Source of the DNA: Crambe crambe
Lineage: Eukaryota > Porifera > Demospongiae > Poecilosclerida > Crambeidae
DNA: 64,000 nt
NCBI GenBank assembly: GCA_963924555.1
Contig: OZ004590.1
Location: 3,938,501 to 4,002,500, forward strand
Direction: 5' to 3'
Translations under genes and position numbers: made by a program
The notes under the pieces: model-generated
Told to the model about the DNA's origin: nothing
Seen by the model: only the letters and a program-made list of their open reading frames with translations
Databases searched by the model: none
Shown: piece by piece, positions 11,731 to 24,701 of the stretch
Layout: the number at the start of each line of letters is the position of its first letter
How positions within the stretch are numbered: position 1 is the first letter of the stretch

Positions 11731-12415
11731 TCAGAGAGTGCGGTAGCACTCTCTATTAGGGATGACTCGGAAAGGCCGCGCGCGCCGCCTATAGACTAAT
11801 ACAAAAGTGAAATTCTAGTTCCCCCACTTAGACCTAACAAAAGCTACTGTGAATGATTATCCAGTCTACTAGAGCCTACTACAATGTGCAGACCAAGTTT
11901 CAGGACCAGGGAGCTTACCGTTTCAGAAATACGGCAAGCAGGTAAATCGCTGGATTCTTCTTATTATATTATTATTCTTCTTCTTAGACAACCATATCTC
12001 TCGAACCACTCAAGCTACAGCTATGATTTCTGGATAAATCCACTCCAACTACGATCTTTTCTATTCGTTGATCCTCGAAAGAGTCGATGAAAAAGGAGAC
12101 ACTACGGAGCACAGCACATCTTATATCTATGACTCGACTAATTCAATTAGGAAGCCATCTTTCTATAATACGCATGCGCATGTATTTGATATCCAATTAT
12201 TCGAAATTATAATATTACTCAGCTGTCTCTAGCTAGCTAGCTAGATGGATTTAGATTCACCGCGGTAGACTTCTTCGACCTCCAAGTATAGCTCAACAAT
12301 AACAATACCTTGACTCGTTGATAATGATTGGGTTGGTATGCTGGATAACTATTGTTCTTTCATCTGTCCCTGCATACACATAGAAGAATGAACTCTATAC
12401 ATAGCTAAAACCAAG
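11731..12415. mobile_element. Hairpin-ended dispersed repeat, copy 3
   Basis: Begins with the same hairpin as the copy at 71. Its left boundary is sharp: the flank before it (ending 'tacttgta' in the paralogous locus at about 24200) continues without the element there. It therefore inserted after the receptor duplication. No coding capacity. Confidence 0.65.
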
Positions 12416-13061
12416 CACTTCGTCCCAAGTGAAGTTGCATTGATGTCTAGTACTGTTCCATTCCATCTCTTCTTCTGGACCTTACACTGCAATGCTACTC
12501 TGTGTACCCAGTAAACCAGTCGGACAAACACATCTGTGTCATCACTGATGACCATGCGAATTACATCTTTCCCATAATTTGCAGCCTGAATGACATAGGA
12601 CACCATGGCAATTATCGGCTTAAAATGCACCGTCATCCCCTTGTTTCCATCGTAACATTCTCTCCCAGACTGAAGGTTGACAACACACTTGCCAGCTAGC
12701 CTCTGCTTGTTGGTCTTGCTCTTCGGTATTGTATCTCTTTTCTGAAGAGAACAGAGCCCATATAGTCAATGGTTGCTTCACCAGCATGTCTCATTCACTC
12801 ATGATCCTTGGCAGATAGCTATGCCTTGGTATTTGTCAGAAAAGAGATGCAATACTGAAGAGCAACCCCATGGTGTCCTATGTCATTCAGGCTGCAAATT
12901 ACGGGAAAGATGTAATTCCCATGGCACAGACGTGTTTCTCAGTTACACAGAGCAGCATTGTAGTGCAAGGTCCAGATGGCGGAACAGTAGTTGACATCAA
13001 TGCAACTTGTATTGAGTGTTGCAACTACTTAGTGTGCATGCTCTCAGTGGGTGTGATATGA
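12349..13061. pseudogene. Inverted pair of fragments of a mobile-element protein
   Basis: On the minus strand 12636 to about 12415 encodes VSYVIQAANYGKDVI, ISDDTDVFVRLVYW and NGTVLDINATS; on the plus strand about 12860-13010 encodes the same VSYVIQAANYGKDVI and VVDINATC with deletions. The two copies face away from each other around 12640-12860. The DDTDVFV-LVY motif is familiar to me from repetitive proteins in invertebrate genomes, but I cannot name the family. Both copies are truncated. Confidence 0.5.
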
Positions 13062-14009
13062 CCTATCATTACGTATATCGCAAAGGCAAGACAAGAACAC
13101 TCTGTCTCAACATCTTGTAGTCTGCAGTTTAGCCAATGTCATAGGTGTGAGATAGGCATTTCTTCAGCTGATTTGATGAAGGCAGTAAACTTTCTCCCTG
13201 AGCTAGCTATTAGCTAGAGATAGTAATACTATTGCTACTTGGCCAGATCTGGCTACTTTGGCTGGGGTCCCCATATCTACCGTAGATATGGGGACGGAGG
13301 TTCCCATATCTACGTAGATTTAGGGACAGGGATCCCCATATTAGTCCAGGAGATGCTTTATAGGGCTATAGGGCTAATACTTCAACCTAGAAATATCCAT
13401 TCCAATTCAGTTTTTTTTTCTGATTTGTAGCTATTCATATGGGGTCCTAGAACAAATTCAGCTTGGTTGCCCGGGTGGCAACCTTGGGGAACTCCTAGAA
13501 ATTTTGTGGTTGCGTGACGCTAATGCTTAAATTTGCTCTGCAGCCATTGTCATAGAATGAAGTAAAAATGACTTTTTATAGGTGTGTAAAGTCCATTTCT
13601 TTTGGATTGCATGCAAAGCTAAGGTTTTACAAGGTAAATGTGCTTTATGTGACAGCGAAAAATATACTAATACCATCTATAAATGGAATACTAAAGTTGC
13701 AAGATTTTAATTTTCACAAATGAGCCCTCCAACCATCCCTCGGGGGAAAAAAGCCACTTAAACTAGCTATGTGTTGTAACTCCATGACAGTTACAATAGG
13801 ATGTGCATGTGAGACGTTGTAGCTATATGACAATTAACTGCATGACATGGTACTGCACTTCTTCCCTTCTGCCCTGCACTGACATCTAATCACATTGACA
13901 AGTTCGGGTGGGGCTGGGTCACCAGTGGCCATGACAGGAACAGGTCTGGAATGTCATTCTGGACTTTCCACCTGAAATCTGTGATAGTGGCTGAGACTGC
14001 TGGTGGAGC

Positions 14010-14044
14010 TTGCTGGTCTGCTAGCTGCTTTCGACAGCTAGCAG
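14010..14044. repeat. Perfect short hairpin
   Basis: TGGTCTGCTAGCTG, a 7-nt loop, then CAGCTAGCAGACCA: 14-bp arms without mismatch. Confidence 0.8.
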
Positions 14045-15043
14045 ACCAGACCAGAGTAGAGTCATTACTTGGACTTTTCTTTTTAGTGAAAAGGTTGACT
14101 CTTGTTACCTCCACGGATGTTCCTGGAACCTAATTATACAGGGCAGTGAATCAGTCTGGGAACTACGTAAGCTGTTCCCCTTTATATTTCATATAGTAGA
14201 ATACATATATAAACCACAATAATGGCTAGGCTATAGCTGTTTCAGTTTGGCCCATATCTATATATAATGGAGAATGGTACCCATATCTATGTAGATTCAT
14301 GGATGAGATATTCTTTGATCAACATATAATGGGGTCCCCATATCTACGATGGAGTATGGTATGGCTCCTATATAATTACCTATGAAGATTCGTGGATGAG
14401 ATATTCTTTGATCAACATATGATGGGGTCCCCATATCTACGATGGAGTATGGTATGGAATTACCTATGAAGATTCGTGGATGAGATATCCTTTGATCAAT
14501 GTAGCTACATTTGGGGATGGGGTCCCCATATCTACAGATGGAGAATAGCTATTTGGTACATCGATCTGGATGAGGTGTCTTTTTGATAAACATACATTTG
14601 GGGATGGTACAAGATAGGGTACTGTATATGCTAGCTATAATAGTTTAGTGTAGATTCATATATTTAGGGATGGGGTCCCAGATGAAGTAAAGTTTAAATA
14701 TTTGGAGATGACTCAGCATAGATTTGGGGATGGGTTTAGATTTACAGATAAGATATTCAGCAACCATTTTCTTGGCTATAGGCTATCCACATACAGAGCT
14801 ACAATCTCTTAATCAGGATGGTATCCCATCCCAAATCTATGCTGATGTGGATATGTATGTATAGATAGGTCCTTCTGTAAATGTGGGGACCCACTCCGTT
14901 ATTGAATGTACAATATTATTTTTGTGTGCTGTGGTGTCAAATTTTTAGTGGATGCTATCATTGAATCTACAGATATATTATTGGAGGTCGTTAAATCTAC
15001 GTATGTTAGATTTTTGCTGAAAGTATGGTAGAGGAATCTGATC

Positions 15044-15208
<165 letters not shown>

Positions 15209-15849
15209 AATAAAATAAGCATTATGAAACTAAACAAAATAATAGTAGTAGTTGTAGTAGTGATTAAAAATTAATATGCAAGCTAGGATAATGTAGTATT
15301 GATAATTAAACTATTGGAGGGAGGGGATGCACTATGACCAAAACTGAGGTCCATATGTATGACAGCCTCAAACTGAATAGCCTACTTCCCCATAGCTATT
15401 ATTCAACCCTAAAAAAACAGTACATGATGATAAAATAAGTACTAGCTATAGATAGGCTGTCAGATATAAAGCACACGAGGACTGGGGGTCCCCATATCTT
15501 TGAGGGGGTCCCCATATCCATGCATATTATGGTAGATTTAGGAACGGGGGTCCCTAGAACTACGGGGTCCCCAAAACATATGACCTTTGACCTGCCATCC
15601 CTAGTTTTCAGGTTGCGTATGTGCAAGATAAATTCAAGCGAGCAAATTATACTGTCATACAAATGCAATGGTCTTAATTTTAGCGAGCACAAACACTGTC
15701 GGCAAATTTTGTGTCAACCAACCTGAAAACCTCTATAGTATGAGGTTCTGGGCATGCTCAATTAATCATATTCATGCTTTGATTTGGATATATAGTCTAA
15801 ATGGAACTACTAGCTAGATGATCTATTTCAGCTAGCAGCTCATACAGCC

Positions 15850-16999
15850 ATGTTTCCAATATCTAAAGAGATTCTACTCTCTCTTCTGGTTGTGCTTTAT
15901 TTAACACACTGTGGGAGGAAAGTAGCTGCACAAGGAATGGATGATGAAACAGGTTAGTCAATCCTAAAGCTAAATGAAACATGCCAACTAGCTGACTAGC
16001 TAATATCAACTTTATAAAGCTAGCTATATAGCTATCTAATGAATGGGAACTGCATGAGATATCTAGAGGTCATTACAAGTTGAATACAGTCTGGATCAGT
16101 TGGAAGACTTTTTTGCTATTAAAAAATCTGCTGACGTGATCCAGTAGTTATAGCTACCTCTAGCTAGCTAATTTGTTGTTTTGTTGTTGTTGTTGTTGTC
16201 GTTGTTGTTGTTGTTGCTGTTGTTGTTGTTGTTTTGTTTGTTCTGTTTTTTTTACCAACTATAGCTACATAGCTATACATGTATGATATACAGTGAAGCT
16301 GATTTAATATGGCAGCCATGGACAGTAGCTACAGTATGGCTACCTTTTTTTTTTTTTTTCCAAGGGCAACTGCGTACCAAACAGGAAAAAATACCTCTGT
16401 AGCACTAGCTATTAGCTAGCTATCTACACCAGGTCTTCATGAATAAAATTTAGAAGAGTGATTATGGGAGGTGTGGTGAAGAGGGGTTTCATCAGAGGTG
16501 TATGTGGCAAAAAGTATTCTCGTCATCAGCACACACAAGCCTACACTCAAAAGTTCGCTGCTCTTGTAACATAAGGGGCGGGGCACAGCACAAAGGTCAA
16601 TAACATACCCTTCCAAGTTTGCAAAACCAATATCAGGGACAAATCACACCAACCAATTAATAATGACCATACCCTCCATGAATATCAATTATTTTTGGCT
16701 ACATGTCTGGTGGTGTTTCAGTACCTTCAGGCTCAGCCATAAAGAAGCAGTGATAAGATGAAGGAAGCAGGCAGCAAAGAGTTTACATGCAGCTATAAGG
16801 ATACAGATTAGCCTGGAATTGCAAAATTATATAATAAATTTCCAAGCAATCTTTGTGGCTTGTGGAAGGCCCCTGGACCTGTACTTGTGTATACTGTAGC
16901 TATTCAAGCCAGTGCTTATGTATACAATGAGCTATTCAGACTCTTCCGGGACAAATCCCTGTGTGGGACAGATTCTGGTAAGTGGAAATCAGGGACAGT

Positions 17000-17035
<36 letters not shown>

Positions 17036-20000
17036 ATTTGGAAGGTATGCAATAATGATCACAAAACAGAGTATTGATAACAAAACAAAGCATAATAAGC
17101 ATGGTGTGTTAAGGTCACTTCTTTGATTATGGTCAGTACACTGCAGAAAAGCACATTTTGGAGAATAGGTGGTCTCTGACACTGTGTATATCATAGCACA
17201 GCAGTCAGACCATGACAGCAAGGCAACCTAAAATGTAATGAAAGGAAAAAAATTTATGCTAAAATTAAAAGGCCATGTAGGGTCTATAGGTAAAAGTACA
17301 GACTAACCCTACATGGCCTTTTTACAGGTTCTCAGAAGGCTACAGTGAATCATTACATCTAGCGTAAGGCACCATATTTCGACCAGACTATTACCCTCGT
17401 ACCATATCTTCTTCACCGATGGTCGTCAAAGCCTCACTTACAGAGGGGCAAATTATCTTCCCTATGGTTGTTGTTTGACTTACTGGCTATAGTTATCAAA
17501 ATTCTGTTCAGGCCATCCGTTAGAGCGGCACCTAGAGGCTGATCTTTTGCTATTAGTTTTGACTACAGTTCAATTTCACAATTCAGTGATATCGGCAGCA
17601 CTCACACTAGCTACACCATTTTTTGGAAGGGCGGGGCCATGTAGAAGGCAAGCCTGCTAGGAGCTAGAGCTGTTTAGTTAGCTATTTGTTCTGGTCAGAT
17701 GGTGTTTCAGTCATGGATCAATACAGATTCTTCACCATGCCAGTGCCTCCAACCTGTGAAGAGTGTGAACTTTGACTTCAGGCTCCTATTTTCGCTAGCT
17801 AAGCTAGCTTTTCAGTTTCAAGTGAGTGCAAAAAATTTCTTCTAAATAAAAAATGAAGTAGGAAATTTAGCTGCATTATTACTCCTATCACTCCTAGCCC
17901 TCCTAATTTCAATAGCTAACCACACCTATACCTACTTCGCTCACCCTAACTGAGTCAAGTAACCCCTTACCCATACTCACAGCAATATTACAAAACTACT
18001 ACTATATAGGGCAATGTACAACATTCGAGTCACAGCGAGCAAGCGAGTATTCCTATGGGCTTTTGTGCTTATAGCTATTCATTTATTCTTTAAACTCCTT
18101 AGAAGATTTTGATGTGAGTTTATATGCAAGTGGCAGGCAGCTGCATTGTAATCCTTACCTCAAAGCATTTAGATAAGCCTAGTGCCTACAAGCCGCTTAG
18201 ATAAGCCTTGTGCCTGCTGCCCAAAAGACTGTAGAAATATTGAGCTGAAAGTTCATTTGTGCTTTGCTATTGAGTTATGTAAGTGGCAGGCAGCTGCAAG
18301 CTAAGTACGTACTTACCACAAAGCACTCAGTGCCTACAATCCACTTAGATAAGCCAAGCCCCTACTATCCACCATGCTATAAACAAAGTGATTGGCGAGC
18401 GAAGCGAGCCACTCTCTGGTCATGTCAACGGGAGCGCGAGATATATATTTATATAAGGGAAAAAGCATTTCGTGAAATGAAAAAAAGATGTAGGGATGAC
18501 CACTGCTCAAAAAAGTAAGGAAACAAGAAGGATGGAAATGGGATCAATCTTTGTTCTGTATATCCAGCCAACAATCCCTACATATACGTCAGGTAGCTTC
18601 AGATTATAGTGCAGTCATATACGTATTGTAAAGCTTCAGCTGTAGTCTGTAGCTGTAGCCTGTAGCTAGCTGCTAGTAATAGGCTGAAACCTAATCAAAT
18701 GCGGAGTGTAAAATCAGTCAGCGCACGCGCTGACGATCTTTACCTAATAACAAAAATATTGACCCGTCTTCTGGAACACGGAAGAAGACTGGCTAAATCC
18801 GCCCCTGCTGACTCTCTGATCTGAGCAGCTAGCAGCCGGCCAGCGCAGCTGTGTGGTTTGAATTTGCGGTGCAGGTGCATGCCGTGAACTCTGAACTCTG
18901 AATTTTTTTAAGATAAATTTTTTTTTGATGCGGGCAGTGACGATAAACAGTGAATTTAGTTTGCATGGCCTAACACTCCTAGGCCTCCTAATTTCAATAG
19001 CCACACCCATTTAGGAGGCCTAGGAGTGAAGTATATAGGAATAGTAGTTTTGCTGTGGGTACGGGTAAAGGGTTACTTGACTCACTTAGGGGGAGAGGAG
19101 TAGGATATAAGTGTGTTTGGTTATTGAAATTAGGAGGGCTAGGAGTGATAGGAATAGTAATAATGCAGCTAAACTTCATGGCTATCCCTACTTCACTTCT
19201 TATTTAGAAGAAATTTTTTGCGCTCATAAGAAAAAAGATAGAAACAAGTGAGCACAAAATTTCTTCAAGTTAAGTAGGGATAGCCTAAAATCTAGCTGGG
19301 CTGTAGCTACGTATGTATAATGTAGCTATTTCAGCCTTGTATGAAAACAATCCCTACATTTATAACTGTCATACAGCTACGTAGCTATAGGCAGTGGATG
19401 CAAATGTAGGGATTGTTTTCATACAAGTATATTATTATAGCTATAGCCCAGATAGATTTTAGGCTATCCCTACTTCACCTTAGAAGAAATTTTTTGCGCT
19501 CACTTGTTTAATATAATAATAATAAATAAGATCGACGTACTGACTTACTGGCTACAGTTATCAAAATTCTGTTCAGACTAGCTAGTGCCTAGAGTTACGT
19601 TCTGAGCATAAAGAGACCGAGAAAGCTAATGACAGATTCACTAGTCAGTTGTGAGGTCAAGGTCCAAGAATCATGTATATGGCCGAGGTATTCCTAATCT
19701 TTTAAAAGACTAACTTGTTATACCACACTACTCAAAATTGACTGCGCTATAATCCTTTACATTTAACTCGACATGTTCAAAATAGCATGTCATTTTCCAA
19801 CTTGCTAGCTATCAACCTACAACGTGGCAGACATTTTTATGCCCCGCCCCACTTTAATGTAATAAATATTCTGAATAATGTGCACTGAGCAACATGGCTT
19901 ATTGTAGTAAGGTTAGTATTTACACAGCTAGTATTCTCTTGCTGTTCAATATTTTCAAACTGCTGTTTTACAATCTAGGCTGTGATGGTAACTTCCAATA

Positions 20001-23000
20001 TATTAATTTTATGGTTTATAGATATTGATGAGTGTCAAACCAACAATGGAGGATGTAACCAGACGTGCACTAGCATGAACGGATCATTTGAATGTTCCTG
20101 TGGCAAAGGGTACACACTAGCAGTGGACAATCTTGACTGTGATGGTAAGGATTAAACTTGCAATGTATGAAATTTCGAAGTTCATGTTTTATAGATGTCG
20201 ATGAGTGCCAAACCAACAATGGAGGATGTAACCAGACATGCACTAACACGTACGGATCATTCGAATGTTCCTGTGGCACAGGGTACACACTAGCAGTGGA
20301 CAATCTTGACTGTGATGGTAAGGATTAAACTTGCAATGTATAAAATTTGAAGTATAGGGTTTATAGATATTGATGAGTGTCAAGCCAACAATGGAGGATG
20401 TAACCAGACATGCACTAACACGTACAAATCATTTGAATGTTCCTGTGGCACAGGGTACACACTAGCAGTTGACGATCTGAACTGTGATGGTAATGAATTG
20501 TTCAATTTTCAAATGTATGAAATTTCGAAGTTCATGTTTTATAGATGTCGATGAGTGCCAAACTAACAATGGAGGATGTAACCAGACATGCACTAACAAG
20601 TATGGATCATTCGAATGTTCCTGTGGCACAGGGTACACACTAGCAGTGGACAATCTGGACTGTGATGGTAACAATTTAACTTTCAAATGTATGAAATTTC
20701 GAAGTTCATGTTTTATAGATGTCAATGAGTGTCAAACCAGCAATGGAGGATGTAACCAGACATGCACTAACACGTACGGATCATTCGAATGTTCCTGTGG
20801 CATAGGATACACACTAGCAGTGGACAATCTTGACTGTGATGGTAAGAATTAAACTTGCAATGCATAAAATTTGAAGTATAGGGTTTATAGATATTGATGA
20901 GTGCCAAACCAACAATGGAGGATGTAACCAGACATGCACTAACACGTATGGATCATTTGAATGTTCCTGTGGCACAGGGTACACACTAGCAGTTGACGAT
21001 CTGAACTGTGATGGTAATGAATTGTTCAATTTTCAAATGTATGAAATTTCGAAGTTCATGTTTTATAGATGTCGATGAGTGCCAAACCAACAATGGAGGA
21101 TGTAACCAGACATGCACTGACATGTACGGATCATTCGAATGTTCCTGTGGCACAGGGTACAAACTAGCAGTGGATGATCTGGACTGTGATGGTAACAATT
21201 TAACTTTCAAATGTATGAAATTTCGAAGTTCATGTTTTATAGATGTCGATGAGTGCCAAACCAACAATGGAGGATGTAACCAGACATGCACTAACAAGTA
21301 TGGATCATTCGAATGTTCCTGTGGCACAGGGTACACACTAGCAGTGGACAATCTGAACTGTGATGGTAACAATTTAACTTTCAAATGTATGAAATTTTGA
21401 AGTTCATGTTTCATAGATGTCGATGAGTGCCAAACCAACAATGGAGGATGTAACCAGACATGCACTGACACATACGGATCATTCAAATGTTCCTGTGGCA
21501 CAGGGTACACACTAGCAGTGGACAATCTTGACTGTGATGGTAAGAATTAAACTTGCAATGTATGAAATTTGAAGTATAGGGTTTATAGATATTGATGAAT
21601 GCCAAACCAACAATGGAGGATGTAACCAGACATGCACTAACACGTATGGATCATTTGAATGTTCCTGTGGCACAGGGTACACACTAGCAGTTGACGATCT
21701 GAACTGTGATGGTAATGAATTGTTCAATTTTCAAATGTATGAAATTTCGAAGTTCATGTTTTATAGATGTCGATGAGTGCCAAACCAACAATGGAGGATG
21801 TAACCAGACATGCACTAACACGTATGGATCATTCAAATGTTCCTGTGGCACAGGGTACACACTAGCAGTGGACAATCTGGACTGTGATGGTAACAATTTA
21901 ACTTTCAAATGTATGAAATTTCGAATTTCATGTTTTATAGATGTCGATGAGTGCCAAACCAACAATGGAGGATGTAACCAGACATGCACTAACACGTACG
22001 GATCATTCGAATGTTCCTGTGGCACAGGGTACAAACTAGCAGTGGACGATCTGGACTGTGATGGTAACAATTTAACTTTCAAATGTATGAAATTTCGAAG
22101 TTCATGTTTTATAGATGTCGATGAGTGCCAAACCAACAATGCAGGATGTAACCAGACATGCACTGACACGTACGGATCATTCGAATGTTCCTGTGGCACA
22201 GGGTACAAACTAGCAGTGGACGATCTGGACTGTGATGGTAACAATTTAACTTTCAAATGTATGAAATTTCGAAGTTCATGTTTTATAGATGTCGATGAGT
22301 GCCAAACCAACAATGGAGGATGTAACCAGACATGCACTGACACATATGGATCATTCGAATGTTCCTGTGGCACAGGGTACACACTAGCAGTGGACAATCT
22401 GGACTGTGATGGTAACAATTTAACTTTCAAATGTATGAAATTTCGAAATTCATGTTTTATAGATGTCAATGAGTGTCAAACCAGCAATGGAGGATGTAAC
22501 CAGACATGCACTAACACGTACGGATCATTCGAATGTTCCTGTGGCATAGGATACACACTAGCAGTGGACAATCTTGACTGTGATGGTAAGAATTAAACTT
22601 GCAATGCATAAAATTTAAAGTATAGGGTTTATAGATATTGATGAGTGCCAAACCAACAATGGAGGATGTAACCAGACATGCACTAACACGTATGGATCAT
22701 TTGAATGTTCCTGTGGCACAGGGTACACACTAGCAGTGGACAATCTGGACTGTGATGGTAACAATTTAACTTTCAAATGTATGAAATTTCGAAGTTCATG
22801 TTTTATAGATGTCAATGAGTGTCAAACCAGCAATGGAGGATGTAACCAGACATGCACTAACACGTACGGATCATTCGAATGTTCCTGTGGCATAGGATAC
22901 ACACTAGCAGTGGACAATCTTGACTGTGATGGTAAGAATTAAACTTGCAATGCATAAAATTTAAAGTATAGGGTTTATAGATATTGATGAGTGCCAAACC

Positions 23001-23843
23001 AACAATGGAGGATGTAACCAGACATGCACTAACACGTATGGATCATTTGAATGTTCCTGTGGCACAGGGTACACACTAGCAGTGGACAATCTGGACTGTG
23101 ATGGTAACAATTTAACTTTCAAATGTATGAAATTTCGAAGTTCATGTTTTATAGATGTCGATGAGTGTCAAACCAGCAATGGAGGATGTAACCAGACATG
23201 CACTAACACCTACGGTTCATTCAAATGTTCTTGTGGTAACAAATACCAACTTGCAGCAGATAATTTAAGCTGTAATGGTAAGAAAGTTATAATAATAAGG
23301 TAGCACTCTCTGACTGTAGCTATAACACATCAATACCTCCGATGAACTGCATAGCTAGTTACAATACATGTTTGGGACAAACTTTAACTTAACAGCAAAT
23401 ATGGAGACTAAGAGCTAGAGTTTTGCTGGTCAGACACAAGGTTAATGTCCAAGAACCAACCATTTCTGAAATAATCTGTGGATGAGATGATGATGATGAT
23501 CATGATGATCTTCAGAATATTGAAGGTGTTTTGTCTTCAAGGTAGTAGTTGCTGACAGTAGGAGAGAAGTATTCTGGAGTTATGCTAAGTACTAGTCCAT
23601 TGGGGCAATCCGTGCCATCTTTATATATACTTAGCTAGACGCTCTGATTATGATACGAATTTAATATTCCTACAGTACCTGAAATGATAATTATCTATTA
23701 TAATTGGTGCACAAATAAAAATTGTTTTTGGCATACCATTGTTATTTCTGCTTACAGATTTATCAAAGGCTATGAATTCTCAGACTACTCCTATCAGTGT
23801 TATCTTTTCAATAGTAGTGGTATCAATTCTCCTTGTCATATGA
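15850..23843 (+). CDS. EGF-array surface receptor: signal peptide, 19 EGF domains, hydrophobic C-end
   Basis: The proposed first exon, 15850-15952, encodes a signal peptide ([14 protein letters not shown]) and ends in phase 1, as in the paralogue at 5982. Nineteen EGF exons follow, starting at 20022, 20195, 20367, 20545, 20719, 20891, 21069, 21243, 21417, 21589, 21767, 21941, 22115, 22289, 22463, 22635, 22809, 22981 and 23155. Each is 123 nt, phase 1-1, and gives 41 residues with six Cys, a DxDEC or DxNEC calcium site and, mostly, the C-x-[DN]-x4-F-x-C-x-C hydroxylation consensus. The last exon, 23758-23843 (TGA), gives a hydrophobic end without a tail ([13 protein letters not shown]). If all exons are used the array alone is about 780 residues. 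The 4-kb gap before the array shows no Ig or FN3 exon, so linking the signal exon to the array is less certain than the array. Confidence 0.72.
17000..17033. repeat. Run of 34 G
   Basis: A pure guanine tract; possible G-quadruplex former and a likely assembly weak point. Confidence 0.95.
17815..19507. mobile_element. Foldback MITE family 2 cluster
   Basis: 17815-18010 and 18970-19260 are inverted relatives sharing 'cactcctagccctcctaat' and 'gagtcaagtaaccccttacc'. 19244-19507 is a complete foldback with ends ACAAGTGAGC...GCTCACTTGT and inner 'tagggattgttttcat'. Partial relatives lie at 26310-26575 and 32980-33115; a complete one is in a dynein intron at 50781-50985. No coding capacity. Confidence 0.7.
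18458..18622. mobile_element. Foldback MITE family 1, left arm only
   Basis: Matches 826-985 closely, including the 'agggaaaaagcatttcg' block and 'ggctgg' inner part on the reverse strand, but the right arm is absent. Confidence 0.8.
20022..23277 (+). repeat. Tandem array of 19 EGF exon-intron units (172-178 bp)
   Basis: Each unit is a 123-nt exon plus an intron of 49-55 nt. Three intron types alternate: 51 nt (gtaacaatttaac...), 49 nt (gtaagaattaaac...) and 55 nt (gtaatgaattgtt...). Their order, with runs such as 49-55-51, shows multi-unit duplication blocks and unequal exchange. Exons are near identical to one another, so the array is young or homogenised. It is coding, not satellite or CRISPR: every unit keeps its frame, Cys pattern and splice sites. 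Confidence 0.92.
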
Positions 23844-24701
23844 GGAGGGATTGAAAAACAGATGCTCAATGATAAGACTACTAATAATCTGAACATTCCA
23901 ATTGCCAATTAGTTTTACTTGCCTCTATAATAACCTATACTCCTTGAATATGAAGTTACAGATTTGCATACGATATTTAGCTGCGCTCATTATACAGATG
24001 GAAATTTTATAGCTAATTGTGTAAACTATGTAGGTAAAGTGAAGTTGATGTTGAATGGTTATTGTTGACCTCCCTCCATTATTGAAATCTTGTGACCTTT
24101 TTGCTGAGATTTATACTTTAAGAAATTTCTCATCAATAGCTACATCTTGCTGACAAAACTGGATGAGGGGAGCTGTGCTTGGTCTAGGCTAGTACTTGTA
24201 TATACATAATTCAACCACAGGGGACCATCAAGCAGAGATGAAGAGCCTTAGAAGACCAACAACAGACAGACATAAGGTAGCATCAATAATCTTATGAAGG
24301 GAAAACAACATTCACATGCAAATCATTTTTGAATTGTCAATGAATCCTTATACATATTACAGTGAACATCTTCCCTTCATGAGATATCAGTGCTACTGTT
24401 AGCTACAGTTCAGATGTCATTGGATGCTCAATTGCTCTACATAACTTCACATCGCACCATTAAATCACGGTGCAATTTGTCAACACAACTCACACTGGAT
24501 TTATCAACACAATGAATGTGATTTTATTTGGGAGGGGAGGCTCTCATTCTCCAAGGACAACTGTGAGAGGAGTCTGCAAGCTGCCAAACCCATGACTGTA
24601 GCAAAAGCTTATTTGTGTTGTGATGAGAAGTCTGCAAGGTGTTCAATAGATGTATGTGCCACTATTTATTCGACCCTAGTGTTGTTATTAAGCTAATTGC
24701 A

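Larger units (their letters stand above)
15953..20021 (+). other. Long intron or gap before the EGF array
   Basis: Contains a TTG repeat (16171-16235), a run of 34 G (17000-17033), a hairpin with 'aaggccatgtaggg' arms (17267-17325), family 1 and 2 foldback elements and a degenerate EGF-exon scrap (19978-19989). No intact exon recognised. Confidence 0.5.

Noticed and set aside
13890..14133. Overlapping open frames on both strands around WSASC
   Set aside because: They arise from the local hairpin at 14010-14044.
16860..16982. Possible exon ending in gtaagt ([13 protein letters not shown])
   Set aside because: The only usable acceptor gives the wrong phase for the receptor gene, and the peptide matches no domain I know.
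17281..17325. Terminator-like hairpin
   Set aside because: A stem with a T-run in an animal genome is better read as a small foldback repeat.
20986..22469. Long minus-strand open frames across the EGF array
   Set aside because: They are antisense shadows of the repeated exons and follow their periodicity exactly.
20022..23277. Regular array resembling CRISPR or satellite
   Set aside because: The period of 172-178 bp is set by coding EGF exons with intact splice sites and frames; the genome is animal.
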